This document shows, in pieces, positions 7,945 through 15,394 of a stretch of DNA of 45,457 bases. The stretch's first letter is position 1. Each line of letters opens with the position of its first letter. Location: positions 1-45,457 of the forward strand of contig CAUZHN010000015.1 in NCBI GenBank assembly GCA_963579625.1, read 5' to 3'. The notes beneath the pieces were generated by a model. It saw only the letters and a list, made by a program, of their open reading frames with translations. It searched no databases and was not told where the DNA came from. Both the position numbers and the translations under genes were made by a program. Source of the stretch: JAAXGI01 sp963579625. Lineage in GTDB: Bacteria; Gemmatimonadota; Gemmatimonadetes; Longimicrobiales; Gaopeijiaceae.

Positions 7945-9510
7945 TCAGGCCGTATCCCAGTCGCGACGCCAGCCCTCGGACAGGCCTTCCCCGTCAAGAA
8001 GCTGACCGGGTCGGAGGAAGTCATAGGCCTCGGCAAACGTCTTCACCCGCATGTCGTCCACCCGACGAAAGACCTGTCCGGGAGTGATTTCATGGGGCCC
8101 CGCCAGCCCCATCGCCCCTAGGAGATCGACGAAACTCTTGATCGTGGCCCTGTGATAGCGGAATACCCGCTGGGTCTTGTCGGGCACATCAAGGCCTCGA
8201 AATAGGGCCGGATTCTGTGTGGTGATTCCCGTAGGGCACGTATCATTGTTACAACGCAGCGCCTGAATGCATCCCAAAGCCAGCATCATCCCCCGAGCTG
8301 AGAGACACGCGTCCGCCCCGAGAGCCATAGCCCGGATCATATGAAAGCCGGTGATAACCTTTCCGCTGACAAAGAGGCGGATTCTGTCGCGAAGACCGGT
8401 ACCCACGAGGGCGTTGTGGATGAACACCCAGGCATCATGACCGGGCATCCCCATGGAATTGGAGAACTCCAGAGGCGCCGCACCTGTACCGCCCTCTCCT
8501 CCATCCACCGTAATGAAGTCAGGGGTAATCCCTCCATCCCTCATGGCCTTACAGATGGAAAGAAACTCCGATCGGCATCCCACGCTGAACTTTAGGCCCA
8601 CCGGTTTCCCACCGGATAAGTCTCTCAGTAGCGCCACGAATTCCAGCAGCTCTGAGGGGGTGGAGAAGGCCGAGTGCCTGGGGGGCGAGTGTATGGTTTC
8701 ATATGGAGGTACTCCCCGTGCCTCCGCGATCTCAGGAGTGACCTTGGGGGCTGGAAGAACCCCGCCGTGTCCTGGCTTGGCCCCTTGGGAAAGCTTGAGT
8801 TCAATCATCCGGACCTGCTTTTCCGCCGCAGAATCCCGAAATTGTTCTGGATCGAAGCCGCCGTCCAAAGTCCGGCACCCAAAGTAGCCCGTGCCGATCT
8901 GCCATATCAGGTCCGCTCCCCCCTCTATGTGGTATCGAGAGATCCCTCCTTCCCCCGTGTTCTGGGCAAAGCCGCCCAAGCGGGCGGCACCACTCAGTGC
9001 CAGGATTGCATGGGGCGAAAGAGCTCCGAAACTCATAGCGGAGATGCTCAAAACAGAAGTCGAGTACTTTTTCAAGCACTCCGGCCCACCCACCTCAAGA
9101 CGTGGGTCTTCTGTCAGGGGCCGAACACTACTCAAGGAGTGGGCTGCCCACTCATAGCCCACTCGGTAGACGTCCCTCTGGGTCCCGAACGGTTGGGTCT
9201 CGAGCTCACCCTTAGCTCGTTGATACACGACGGCCCGCATCTCCCTTTCGATGGGAAACGCATCGATATTTGATTCAATGAAGTACTGCTGAATCTCAGG
9301 GCGGATATTCTCGAACAGATAACGCAAGTGCCCGATGATAGGAAAGTTGCGAAGAATGGTACTTCGCCGCTGAAGGGCATCGCGCAGACCTAGTGCTACC
9401 AACGGCCCGACCACGACCATGGCCCAAAGGGCCAGGGGCCAATAGAGCGCGACTAGCCCGATACCGATCAGAGCCACCGCAGCCACCGCATAGAACCACT
9501 GTCTAACCAT
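7945..9510 (-). CDS. Membrane-anchored FMN-binding glutamate synthase-domain protein
   Basis: 521 residues. Two hydrophobic segments at about 7-42 anchor the N-terminus in the membrane. The rest is the central/FMN domain of glutamate synthase: SISAMSFGALSPHA, AQNTGEGGISRYH, QGAKPGHGG, GLKFSVGC, DFITVDGGEGGTGAAP and SGKVITGFHMIRAMALGAD. Cys414, Cys420 and Cys425 in CIQALRCNNDTCPTG match the ligands of the 3Fe-4S cluster. The glutaminase domain and the C-terminal beta-helix domain of true GltB are absent, so the protein belongs to the stand-alone FMN-binding glutamate synthase family, whose reaction is often unproven. No GltD partner is nearby. It follows the PhoU-like gene by 43 bases and ends the minus-strand block, facing the MscS-type gene. 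Confidence 0.9.
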   Translation of the reverse strand: MVRQWFYAVAAVALIGIGLVALYWPLALWAMVVVGPLVALGLRDALQRRSTILRNFPIIGHLRYLFENIRPEIQQYFIESNIDAFPIEREMRAVVYQRAKGELETQPFGTQRDVYRVGYEWAAHSLSSVRPLTEDPRLEVGGPECLKKYSTSVLSISAMSFGALSPHAILALSGAARLGGFAQNTGEGGISRYHIEGGADLIWQIGTGYFGCRTLDGGFDPEQFRDSAAEKQVRMIELKLSQGAKPGHGGVLPAPKVTPEIAEARGVPPYETIHSPPRHSAFSTPSELLEFVALLRDLSGGKPVGLKFSVGCRSEFLSICKAMRDGGITPDFITVDGGEGGTGAAPLEFSNSMGMPGHDAWVFIHNALVGTGLRDRIRLFVSGKVITGFHMIRAMALGADACLSARGMMLALGCIQALRCNNDTCPTGITTQNPALFRGLDVPDKTQRVFRYHRATIKSFVDLLGAMGLAGPHEITPGQVFRRVDDMRVKTFAEAYDFLRPGQLLDGEGLSEGWRRDWDTA

Positions 9511-9553
9511 CGTTACTGGTCCGATGGAAAGTATGTGCTGGGCAGGATGAGTC

Positions 9554-10228
9554 TCATGCGCGGTCCCTCGGATTCTCGTCGAAGTAATCGAGGCGATCCA
9601 GCGGCATCACGACGGCGGTAAGGATATTGACGAGGTGGGCTACAACCCGCTTTAGATAGCGCAAAGCCAGCGCTCGGGCCACGGGGCTCGGGTCCGTATC
9701 CTCTCCCTTCACGAGCGCTGAAACGCTGCTATCGAAAAGCTTCAGTAGCCGAGCGCCCTGCGCCATCAGGGTGCGGGCTCGATCCGTATCTCGCTTGTGA
9801 AATACCTCGGTCGACTCCCCGATAAACGTGGAGACCTCCTCAGACAGGGTTCTCCAATCCGAGAGATCCGGCGCCCGTTGAAGATTCACACCGTCAAGAG
9901 CTAGGTCGATTAAGTTCTTCGCATAATCCCCCACCCGTTCGATGTCTTTGACGATCGACATGTAGAGGAGCACGCTGGGGATTTCAATAGTTCCGAAGAC
10001 GCTAGTGTGAACGACCAGTCGCCGTCGGATCTCCCGCTCGGCCTCATTGACCTTTCGGTCGCTCAAGCGCAGCTCGTCGTTTGCAGATTTTGGCGCTAAA
10101 TCCCCTAACAGAACAGACATAGCTAGATCGACCTCGTGTCGATCGCGCTCGAGCATCTTCTTCACTTTGGTCTCGATCGCTTCGATCCGAGCACCACTCC
10201 GTCCCGTCAGGAAGTCGGATGACTTCAT
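9554..10228 (-). CDS. PhoU-domain protein
   Basis: 224 residues, nearly all helical. The PhoU metal-binding signature is visible in the second half of a three-helix bundle: LLYMSIVKDIERVGDYAKNL corresponds to the E-RxGD motif. The C-terminal helix KRVVAHLVNILTAVVMPLDRLDYFDE is a degenerate second copy. In phosphate systems PhoU proteins restrain transport or histidine-kinase signalling. Here the partner is obvious: the gene begins 10 bases after the Na/Pi cotransporter stop, so it probably gates that carrier rather than a Pst ABC transporter, of which there is no sign. Cytoplasmic, peripheral to the membrane. The first 60 residues also match the PhoU-like helices that some Na/Pi carriers have as a C-terminal domain. 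Confidence 0.88.
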   Translation of the reverse strand: MKSSDFLTGRSGARIEAIETKVKKMLERDRHEVDLAMSVLLGDLAPKSANDELRLSDRKVNEAEREIRRRLVVHTSVFGTIEIPSVLLYMSIVKDIERVGDYAKNLIDLALDGVNLQRAPDLSDWRTLSEEVSTFIGESTEVFHKRDTDRARTLMAQGARLLKLFDSSVSALVKGEDTDPSPVARALALRYLKRVVAHLVNILTAVVMPLDRLDYFDENPRDRA

Positions 10229-10238
10229 GGTCTCACTC

Positions 10239-11384
10239 CTATTGAAGCAGAAATATTCCCAGAACTGGAATAACCAGGAAGAGTCCTATCACGTAAGCAA
10301 TCACAAGCGAGTTGCGCCGAACCGCTAGGTCGGACAAACGCTCGGACAGTACAATAGGCACCATCCGAATCCTACGAACCGGAAAGATGATCGTGATAGC
10401 TGTCACATTGAACAGCAGATGAACGAGCGCAATGGTCAGCCCTTCCGGCAACGCAACGGCCAGGGAGGCAATAAGCGCCGTTACGGTCGTCCCGACGTTA
10501 GCACCGACAGTGATCGGGTACGCGTTCGTTAGGTTCAAAACTCCGGAGGCAACCAGGGGAACGAGGATCGAGGTAGTAATCGACGACGACTGCACCGAAA
10601 CGGTAATTAGGATCCCAGCGACGATCCCCAAAAAGGCTCCCCCCCGCTCGATAAGCTGATTGATAGCCTTCTCTACTCCACGTGCCAAAAGCTGACGCAT
10701 ATTCCGGGTGATGAAGAACAGTGCAAAGAAGAGCAACGCCATCCCCAGAACCAGGTAGATGACGCCAGCCACTACCCCGACTCCAAGGACGCCTTCTATT
10801 AGATCCACTGGAACGTTCACCACGGTCCGAATGGGGCTTCGTCCCAGGCCCGCCGTTTCCAAGTCTACTCTTCCGACCAATACGGTCAGCCACTCGGCAC
10901 TTCGTGTAAGAATTCCTGTTGCCAGCTCAATCGGTAGAATGATCACGACCGCAAACACATTGAAGAAATCATGGTGCGTGGCACAGGCGAATCCCCGACG
11001 AAATTCTTCCGAACGAAGGATAGTTGTCAGCGATGCCATGGTGTTCGTGACTGTAGTCCCGATGTTAGCACCCATGATCATTGGCACTGCAAGGGGCACG
11101 GGAATTGTCCCTGCGCCGACGAGCCCCACGATTGTGGAAGTAGTTACCGAGGACGACTGTACCAGAACGGTTGCAAGGATTCCCGCAAAGAGCCCCGAAA
11201 GGGGATGGGAGACCGATTCGAGCAGCCCCTCCTCGAACCCTTCACCCATCGCCGTAATCCCAGACTCAAGGAGGCCAATCCCAACGAGAAACATGTAAAG
11301 AAGGAGAAGTACGATGAGTCCTCGCAGGACACTCGCAAACTCCGGAAAGCGCCGTGGTCGACCTCCTCCTGTTTGGGGACTCAT
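10239..11384 (-). CDS. Na+/phosphate cotransporter family protein (NptA/PF02690 type)
   Basis: 381 residues with about eight hydrophobic segments. Two inverted copies of the family repeat are visible: TVLVQSSSVTTSTIVGLVG (QSSS at 76-79) with GANIGTTVTN at 105-114, and TVSVQSSSITTSILVPLVA (QSSS at 265-268) with GANVGTTVTA. These QSSS and GANxGTT motifs bind sodium and phosphate in SLC34-like carriers. The protein sits in the inner membrane and imports phosphate, or possibly exports it under some conditions. The usual C-terminal PhoU-like domain is missing from this chain and is supplied as the separate next gene, 10 bases downstream. A candidate promoter lies about 110 bases upstream. Family assignment is firm; transport direction and regulation are inferred. 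Confidence 0.92.
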   Translation of the reverse strand: MSPQTGGGRPRRFPEFASVLRGLIVLLLLYMFLVGIGLLESGITAMGEGFEEGLLESVSHPLSGLFAGILATVLVQSSSVTTSTIVGLVGAGTIPVPLAVPMIMGANIGTTVTNTMASLTTILRSEEFRRGFACATHHDFFNVFAVVIILPIELATGILTRSAEWLTVLVGRVDLETAGLGRSPIRTVVNVPVDLIEGVLGVGVVAGVIYLVLGMALLFFALFFITRNMRQLLARGVEKAINQLIERGGAFLGIVAGILITVSVQSSSITTSILVPLVASGVLNLTNAYPITVGANVGTTVTALIASLAVALPEGLTIALVHLLFNVTAITIIFPVRRIRMVPIVLSERLSDLAVRRNSLVIAYVIGLFLVIPVLGIFLLQ

Positions 11385-11694
11385 CTACTAAAGTAGAAAA
11401 GGGTCTAACCTGAGGATCTTTCTACCCCTATCCGTCATCTCTTCCTGTTCTCCCCTGTTGAATGTCTTAGGGTACCATACTCCACCCAGGTTCTGCGGAT
11501 ACAACGTTTTAGAAGACTGTCAAAAGCGTTGACAACCAGCAACTCAAGATGTCGAATTACAAAGGATGAAAATAAAGAAAAAGAACTTCGGCACACCGTC
11601 AAGATACCCACTCTCTGATAGCCAGAGGAACTCTGCGGAGACCCTTCAGTCCCCTACATTCTCGGTGGTCGCCTGCCAGTCACCGAAAGGCACG
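11385..11694. other. Intergenic region between the Na/Pi cotransporter and the tRNA-Met terminator
   Basis: These roughly 300 bases contain the candidate promoter described for the transporter. I see no gene: the plus-strand open frame that starts at 11566 runs antisense through the terminator and the tRNA and is an artefact. The stretch 11560-11585 is A-rich. Nothing else stands out. Confidence 0.5.
11496..11535 (-). promoter_or_regulatory. Candidate promoter of the Na/Pi cotransporter-PhoU operon
   Basis: On the minus strand TTGTCA (11535-11530) is followed after 18 bases by TAAAAC (11511-11506). An overlapping alternative is a perfect TTGACA (11523-11518) with TATCCG 16 bases on (11501-11496). 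Either would give a leader of somewhat over 100 bases. Both pairs are imperfect at one box, so this is a plausible rather than a firm call. No Pho-box repeat was noticed. Confidence 0.4.
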
Positions 11695-11719
11695 AAAAAA
11701 GCCCCTCTCTTCGAGGGGC
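11695..11719 (-). terminator. Intrinsic terminator downstream of tRNA-Met
   Basis: Read on the minus strand, GCCCCTC (11719-11713) and GAGGGGC (11707-11701) form a 7-base-pair GC-rich stem with a 5-base loop, followed at once by six T residues (11700-11695). It lies 31 bases beyond the tRNA 3' end and would end the tRNA transcript, and any read-through from the eno operon, before the transporter gene. Confidence 0.88.
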
Positions 11720-11749
11720 CGCACCCTGACAACTATCGTCATTATTTGA

Positions 11750-11823
11750 TGCCGGAGGAGGGACTCGAACCCCCGACACGCGGATTATGATTCCGCTGCT
11801 CTAACCAGCTGAGCTACTCCGGC
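11750..11823 (-). tRNA. tRNA-Met (anticodon CAU), probably elongator
   Basis: 74 bases fold as a cloverleaf: acceptor GCCGGAG/CTCCGGC, D arm GCTC/GAGC, anticodon stem GCGGA/TCCGC with loop ATCATAA (anticodon CAT) and T arm GGGGG/CCCTC with loop TTCGAGT. The perfectly paired first base and the absence of the three G-C pairs in the anticodon stem argue against initiator tRNA. A tRNA-Ile2 whose CAU is modified to lysidine is the alternative, but the body resembles elongator tRNA-Met. The 3' bases after the discriminator A are TCA, so the CCA end is not encoded and must be added. It has its own promoter just upstream and a terminator downstream. Confidence 0.93.
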
Positions 11824-11833
11824 GAGGGGAAAA

Positions 11834-11862
11834 AGGCTATCCCGGGTCCCCACAGGTGTCAA
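11834..11862 (-). promoter_or_regulatory. Promoter of tRNA-Met
   Basis: On the minus strand a perfect TTGACA (11862-11857) is followed after 17 bases by TAGCCT (11839-11834). The -10 is weak, but spacing is ideal and transcription would start only a few bases before the mature tRNA 5' end at 11823, which is typical of a stable-RNA gene. Confidence 0.6.
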
Positions 11863-11920
11863 CCCATAACCGTGGACCCTGACACTCAATAGTTCCGTTA
11901 GCGACTAGGCCAAAAGGGTA

Positions 11921-12238
11921 TCAACGCTCGGCCGACGATACCCCGGCATCCTCCTCGGAATCGCCCGGGTGGTCTGCGAATCGGTAGAGCATCTCCCCGT
12001 CCCGGATCATCCCGAAGCGTTCGCGCGCCAGGGTCTCAAGCGTCTTCGGATCGTTCTCGAGCGCTTCAGCCCGCACGGATAGCGAGTCAACCTCCGCCAA
12101 TAGGCTGGCCAATGTGACCCGGGCCTCGTCAGTGTCGAGACGAGTATGCCTCACCTCAAGGACGGAGTATTCCCCTCCAAAAACCGCGTAATAGGCCGCT
12201 ACACCCAGCAGAAACAGAAAGATCAAGCGTTGCATCAT
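11921..12238 (-). CDS. FtsB/DivIC-like septum formation initiator protein
   Basis: 105 residues from the ATG at 12238, chosen because GGAGG stands six bases upstream; upstream in-frame codons run back into eno and lack a site. Layout is that of FtsB/DivIC: a short cytoplasmic end, one membrane helix (about 4-18, LIFLFLLGVAAYYAVF), then a coiled coil (about 28-65) and the conserved tail DPKTLETLARERFGMIRDGEMLY. In the family this bitopic protein links FtsL and FtsQ in the divisome. The gene follows eno by 32 bases, an arrangement common in bacteria (eno-ftsB). The last 20 residues are acidic and probably disordered. Confidence 0.88.
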   Translation of the reverse strand: MMQRLIFLFLLGVAAYYAVFGGEYSVLEVRHTRLDTDEARVTLASLLAEVDSLSVRAEALENDPKTLETLARERFGMIRDGEMLYRFADHPGDSEEDAGVSSAER

Positions 12239-12270
12239 ATCCCACCTCCCTCCCCAAAAAATACTCCAAC

Positions 12271-13560
12271 TCAGGAGCCGCTCAGAAGCGATTGGCCAGG
12301 ATAGCAAGCCCTGGTCCCAAGCATCTCCTCAATCCTCAGGAGTTGATTGTACTTTGCAACCCGGTCGGTTCGCGAAGCACTCCCAGTCTTAATTTGGCCT
12401 GCTTCCGTTGCGACGGCCAGGTCCGCTATGAAGACATCCTCCGTCTCACCTGATCGGTGAGATATGACAGAGTGATAACCGGAGGCACGTGCGACCGCGA
12501 TGGCCTCAAGGGTTTCAGTCAGGGTCCCGATCTGATTCACCTTCACGAGAATGGCATTCGCCACGCCTTGGTCGATTCCCCGACTGAGCCGGTCGGGGTT
12601 AGTGACGAAGATGTCGTCACCAACGATCTGCACTTGATCCCCAAGCGCCTCTGTGAGCACCCTCCATCCGTCCCAATCGTTTTCGTCCAGCGGGTCTTCC
12701 AGAGAGAAAATCGGATACCGTGCAATCCAATCCAACCAGAACTCCACCATCCCGGCAGCATCTCGGTGCTCACCCGACGACCATTTGAACGTGTATTCAC
12801 CTTCTTCGTAGAACTCCGAGGCGGCTGCATCCAAGGCGAGAACGATATCCTCACCAGGCCGGTAACCTGCCCGTTCAATGGCTCGGAGAACAACCTCGAC
12901 AGCCTCATCGTTTCCCTTCAGGTTTGGGGCGAACCCGCCCTCATCCCCAACAGCTGTGCTTCCCCCACGTTCAGTCAGGACCTCCTTGAGGCGGTGGAAC
13001 ACCTCGACGGCCATGCGAAGACCTTCCCCGAAGGTGTCCGCTCCCAAAGGCATCACCATGAACTCCTGTATGTCGACATTGTTGGGCGCGTGAGACCCTC
13101 CGTTCAGGATATTCATCATCGGAACCGGAAGGAGCGTGGCACCTGCACCCCCCAAGGAACGGAACAGAGGTATACCCTGCGCCTCCGCCCGGGCTCGGGC
13201 AGTAGCTAGCGAGACCCCCAGCATCGCATTCGCGCCCAATCGTCCCTTGTTCGGCGTACCATCCAACTTGATCAGGGCCCGGTCGAGGGCCTCCTGATCT
13301 TCAGCGTCCTTCCCGACAAGCAACTCCCGGATTTCGCCGCCCAGATTCTCCACGGCCCTGAGCACACCTCGGCCCATGTAGCGAGATAGGTCGCCGTCCC
13401 GAAGCTCTACGGCCTCGTGTTCACCGGTGGAGGCGCCGCTCGGGACTGCCGCCCGACCCATCGCCCCACCTTTCAGATCGACTTCCGCTTCCACCGTTGG
13501 ATTCCCGCGGGAATCCAGGATCTGTCTTCCCCGCACCGCCGTAATCTTGGTCTTGCTCAC
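12271..13560 (-). CDS. eno: Enolase (phosphopyruvate hydratase)
   Basis: 429 residues, the normal bacterial length. It interconverts 2-phosphoglycerate and phosphoenolpyruvate in glycolysis, in the cytosol. Key residues are all present: Ser42 and its loop (VPSGASTGEHE), catalytic Glu207 (VGDEGGFAPN) and Lys340 (LVKVNQIGT), magnesium ligands Asp243 (LALDAA), Glu288 (SLEDPLDEND) and Asp315 (VGDDIFVTN), and the signature SHRSGETED. The start overlaps the plsC stop by four bases (ATGA), so translation is coupled to the lipid and cofactor genes upstream; ftsB-like and tRNA-Met follow. No anomaly is seen. Confidence 0.98.
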   Translation of the reverse strand: MSKTKITAVRGRQILDSRGNPTVEAEVDLKGGAMGRAAVPSGASTGEHEAVELRDGDLSRYMGRGVLRAVENLGGEIRELLVGKDAEDQEALDRALIKLDGTPNKGRLGANAMLGVSLATARARAEAQGIPLFRSLGGAGATLLPVPMMNILNGGSHAPNNVDIQEFMVMPLGADTFGEGLRMAVEVFHRLKEVLTERGGSTAVGDEGGFAPNLKGNDEAVEVVLRAIERAGYRPGEDIVLALDAAASEFYEEGEYTFKWSSGEHRDAAGMVEFWLDWIARYPIFSLEDPLDENDWDGWRVLTEALGDQVQIVGDDIFVTNPDRLSRGIDQGVANAILVKVNQIGTLTETLEAIAVARASGYHSVISHRSGETEDVFIADLAVATEAGQIKTGSASRTDRVAKYNQLLRIEEMLGTRACYPGQSLLSGS

Positions 13561-14390
13561 CCCTTCATCTCCTCCGTGCTATCACGTGGGGATCCCTTGC
13601 ACCCCAAATCACTGGACCCAGCTAACCTCAATTCAGATTCGACAGGAACAATTTCTCCAGCCAACCCTGCCTCCGCATCCTCTCCCTCAATGAGTCCGGC
13701 CACGGCCCGCCGGCTCAACTCGCGCAGTAGATCCCGCTCTCCCTGCTCGCTGGTCCCCACCTCAATCGGCTCTCCCACCCTGATCCGAATCTCCCCTCCC
13801 CGAACTCTGAACGATCCCTTTGGCATGATAGCGCGGCTCCCTGAAATCCCAACTGGCACAACTGGCACCCCCGTCTTAATGGCTAGGATAAACGCTCCCT
13901 TCTTGAACGCATAGAGCCTCCCATCCGGCGAGCGAGTGCCCTCCGGAAAAAGGGCCATCGTAAGGGACTCCTCCCTAACCCGCTCCGCGGCCCTGTCGAG
14001 GGATTCAATCGCCCGCCTCCGGTCCCTACGATCGATCGAGATGTGCCCACACATCCGCCAGGCACGGCCGAAAATGGGAATTCGCGAAAGCTCTTCCTTG
14101 GCAACGAACCGAACTCTACCCGGCAGGTGAGCGGCCAAAGTGAAGACGTCAAACCAAGACTGATGGTTGGCCACCACCACTACCGGTTCGGACCAATCCA
14201 CCCTATCCGCATCAAAGACCTTAACGCGAACGCCCGCGGTCTTCAGGACTAGTCGGGTCCACCGCCGTGTCAGCTGATCACACCAGCAAGCTCTGTCCGG
14301 TCTCCGGAACAACCCATTCAGTACGACGCGGCTGGAGAAGAACCCGGTCAGGACGGCTCCAGCCACTAGGATCCAGATGGACCTGATCAC
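13557..14390 (-). CDS. plsC: 1-acyl-sn-glycerol-3-phosphate acyltransferase
   Basis: 277 residues. An N-terminal membrane helix (about 3-20) is followed by the acyltransferase core. The HxxxxD motif is NHQSWFD (His76, Asp81) and the phosphate-binding motif is FPEGTRS (Glu150-Arg153); VPVVPVGI is the fourth family block. The enzyme acylates lysophosphatidic acid to phosphatidic acid at the inner membrane. Start and stop each overlap a neighbour by four bases (thiL upstream, eno downstream). The tail beyond residue 220 is a short helical extension of no known role. A related acyl acceptor cannot be excluded, but the motif spacing is that of PlsC. Confidence 0.93.
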   Translation of the reverse strand: MIRSIWILVAGAVLTGFFSSRVVLNGLFRRPDRACWCDQLTRRWTRLVLKTAGVRVKVFDADRVDWSEPVVVVANHQSWFDVFTLAAHLPGRVRFVAKEELSRIPIFGRAWRMCGHISIDRRDRRRAIESLDRAAERVREESLTMALFPEGTRSPDGRLYAFKKGAFILAIKTGVPVVPVGISGSRAIMPKGSFRVRGGEIRIRVGEPIEVGTSEQGERDLLRELSRRAVAGLIEGEDAEAGLAGEIVPVESELRLAGSSDLGCKGSPRDSTEEMKG

Positions 14391-15394
14391 AACTGCAGCC
14401 CCCTACCAAAATGATCGTATCCGCTGCGGACAGGTTTGGTCTCAGCTCCAGAATCCCCCGACTTGAGCAGGACCCCAACTCCTTCGATCACGCGGCCCAC
14501 ACGAGTCAACCTAAGATCAAATCGCCTAACGAACCCATCTACTTGTCCATCAAAGAGACCTTGAGGCGCAGCGACCAGAAGCTCAAAGTCGTCACCTCCA
14601 TGGAGAGCCAGATTCGAAGGGTCTATCCCTTCTGGAAGCTGGATATCTGCGAGCAGAGAATGGAGGGGGAGGGCATCCGAATCGATGACAACTGCCACCT
14701 CCGACGCCGCCGCAATGTGTCCCGCATCGCCAGCCAAACCGTCCGAAAGGTCAATTCCTGCAGTAGCACCAGCTTCCACCAACCATCGGGCTTCATCGAT
14801 CCTGGGCCGCGGCACAGCGAAGGCTTGACGGAGTACGTGCGGTACGGTCTGACCCGCCTCCCAAAGGGCCACTCCAGCAGCAGCGCCCCCGAGGGCACCG
14901 GTAACCCAGACCTCATCGCCCACTCTGGCACCCGACCTGAGAAGCGGCTTTCGGACGTGCCCGATCGACACGACGTCCACGATGAGCGGGCCTGGAGACT
15001 GAGTCAGATCCCCTCCCAGGAGCGTCATCCCGAATTCGCGGGCGAGGGACTTTACCCCTGCCATGATTTCTTCCGCGAGCGAGCCATCCCCTGGCACTCC
15101 AAGGGAGACCAGAATTCCGACGGGCTCCGCGCCCATTGCAGCGAGATCGCTCACGCCCGCTGCCGCGGTCCGATAGCCAGCTTCAGTGGGTGAGATCCAG
15201 TCGAGACGAAAGTGAACTCCCTCGATCCCAAGGTCCGTGGAGAGAACCGTGTCATTCGTCAGAATAGCTGCATCGTCTCCGGGCCCTACCTCGACATTTG
15301 TGTGCAAATCCGGAAGATCACGCAGTATCGCCCAGATTCGCTCGAACTCCCCTCCGGGGCCCAAGGCGAACCTCTCCCGTGTCTTAATGGTCAA
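14387..15394 (-). CDS. thiL: Thiamine-monophosphate kinase
   Basis: 335 residues, slightly above the typical length. ThiL phosphorylates thiamine monophosphate to the active diphosphate, the last step of thiamine cofactor synthesis. The AIR-synthase-like fold is recognisable from VGPGDDAAIL near residue 37 (metal/ATP loop), TDLGIEGVHF, AMGAEPVGILVSLGVP, LLGGDLTQSPG and DLSDGLAGDAGHIA. Aspartates of these loops coordinate magnesium and ATP. Four-base overlaps join it to nnr (upstream) and plsC (downstream). Other thi genes are not in the window. Confident. Confidence 0.95.
   Translation of the reverse strand: MTIKTRERFALGPGGEFERIWAILRDLPDLHTNVEVGPGDDAAILTNDTVLSTDLGIEGVHFRLDWISPTEAGYRTAAAGVSDLAAMGAEPVGILVSLGVPGDGSLAEEIMAGVKSLAREFGMTLLGGDLTQSPGPLIVDVVSIGHVRKPLLRSGARVGDEVWVTGALGGAAAGVALWEAGQTVPHVLRQAFAVPRPRIDEARWLVEAGATAGIDLSDGLAGDAGHIAAASEVAVVIDSDALPLHSLLADIQLPEGIDPSNLALHGGDDFELLVAAPQGLFDGQVDGFVRRFDLRLTRVGRVIEGVGVLLKSGDSGAETKPVRSGYDHFGRGLQL

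Noticed and set aside
11566..11790. Plus-strand open frame ending in the tRNA
   Set aside because: It runs antisense through a terminator and tRNA-Met; its apparent C-terminus (EEGLEPPTRGL) is the well-known false translation of a tRNA complement.
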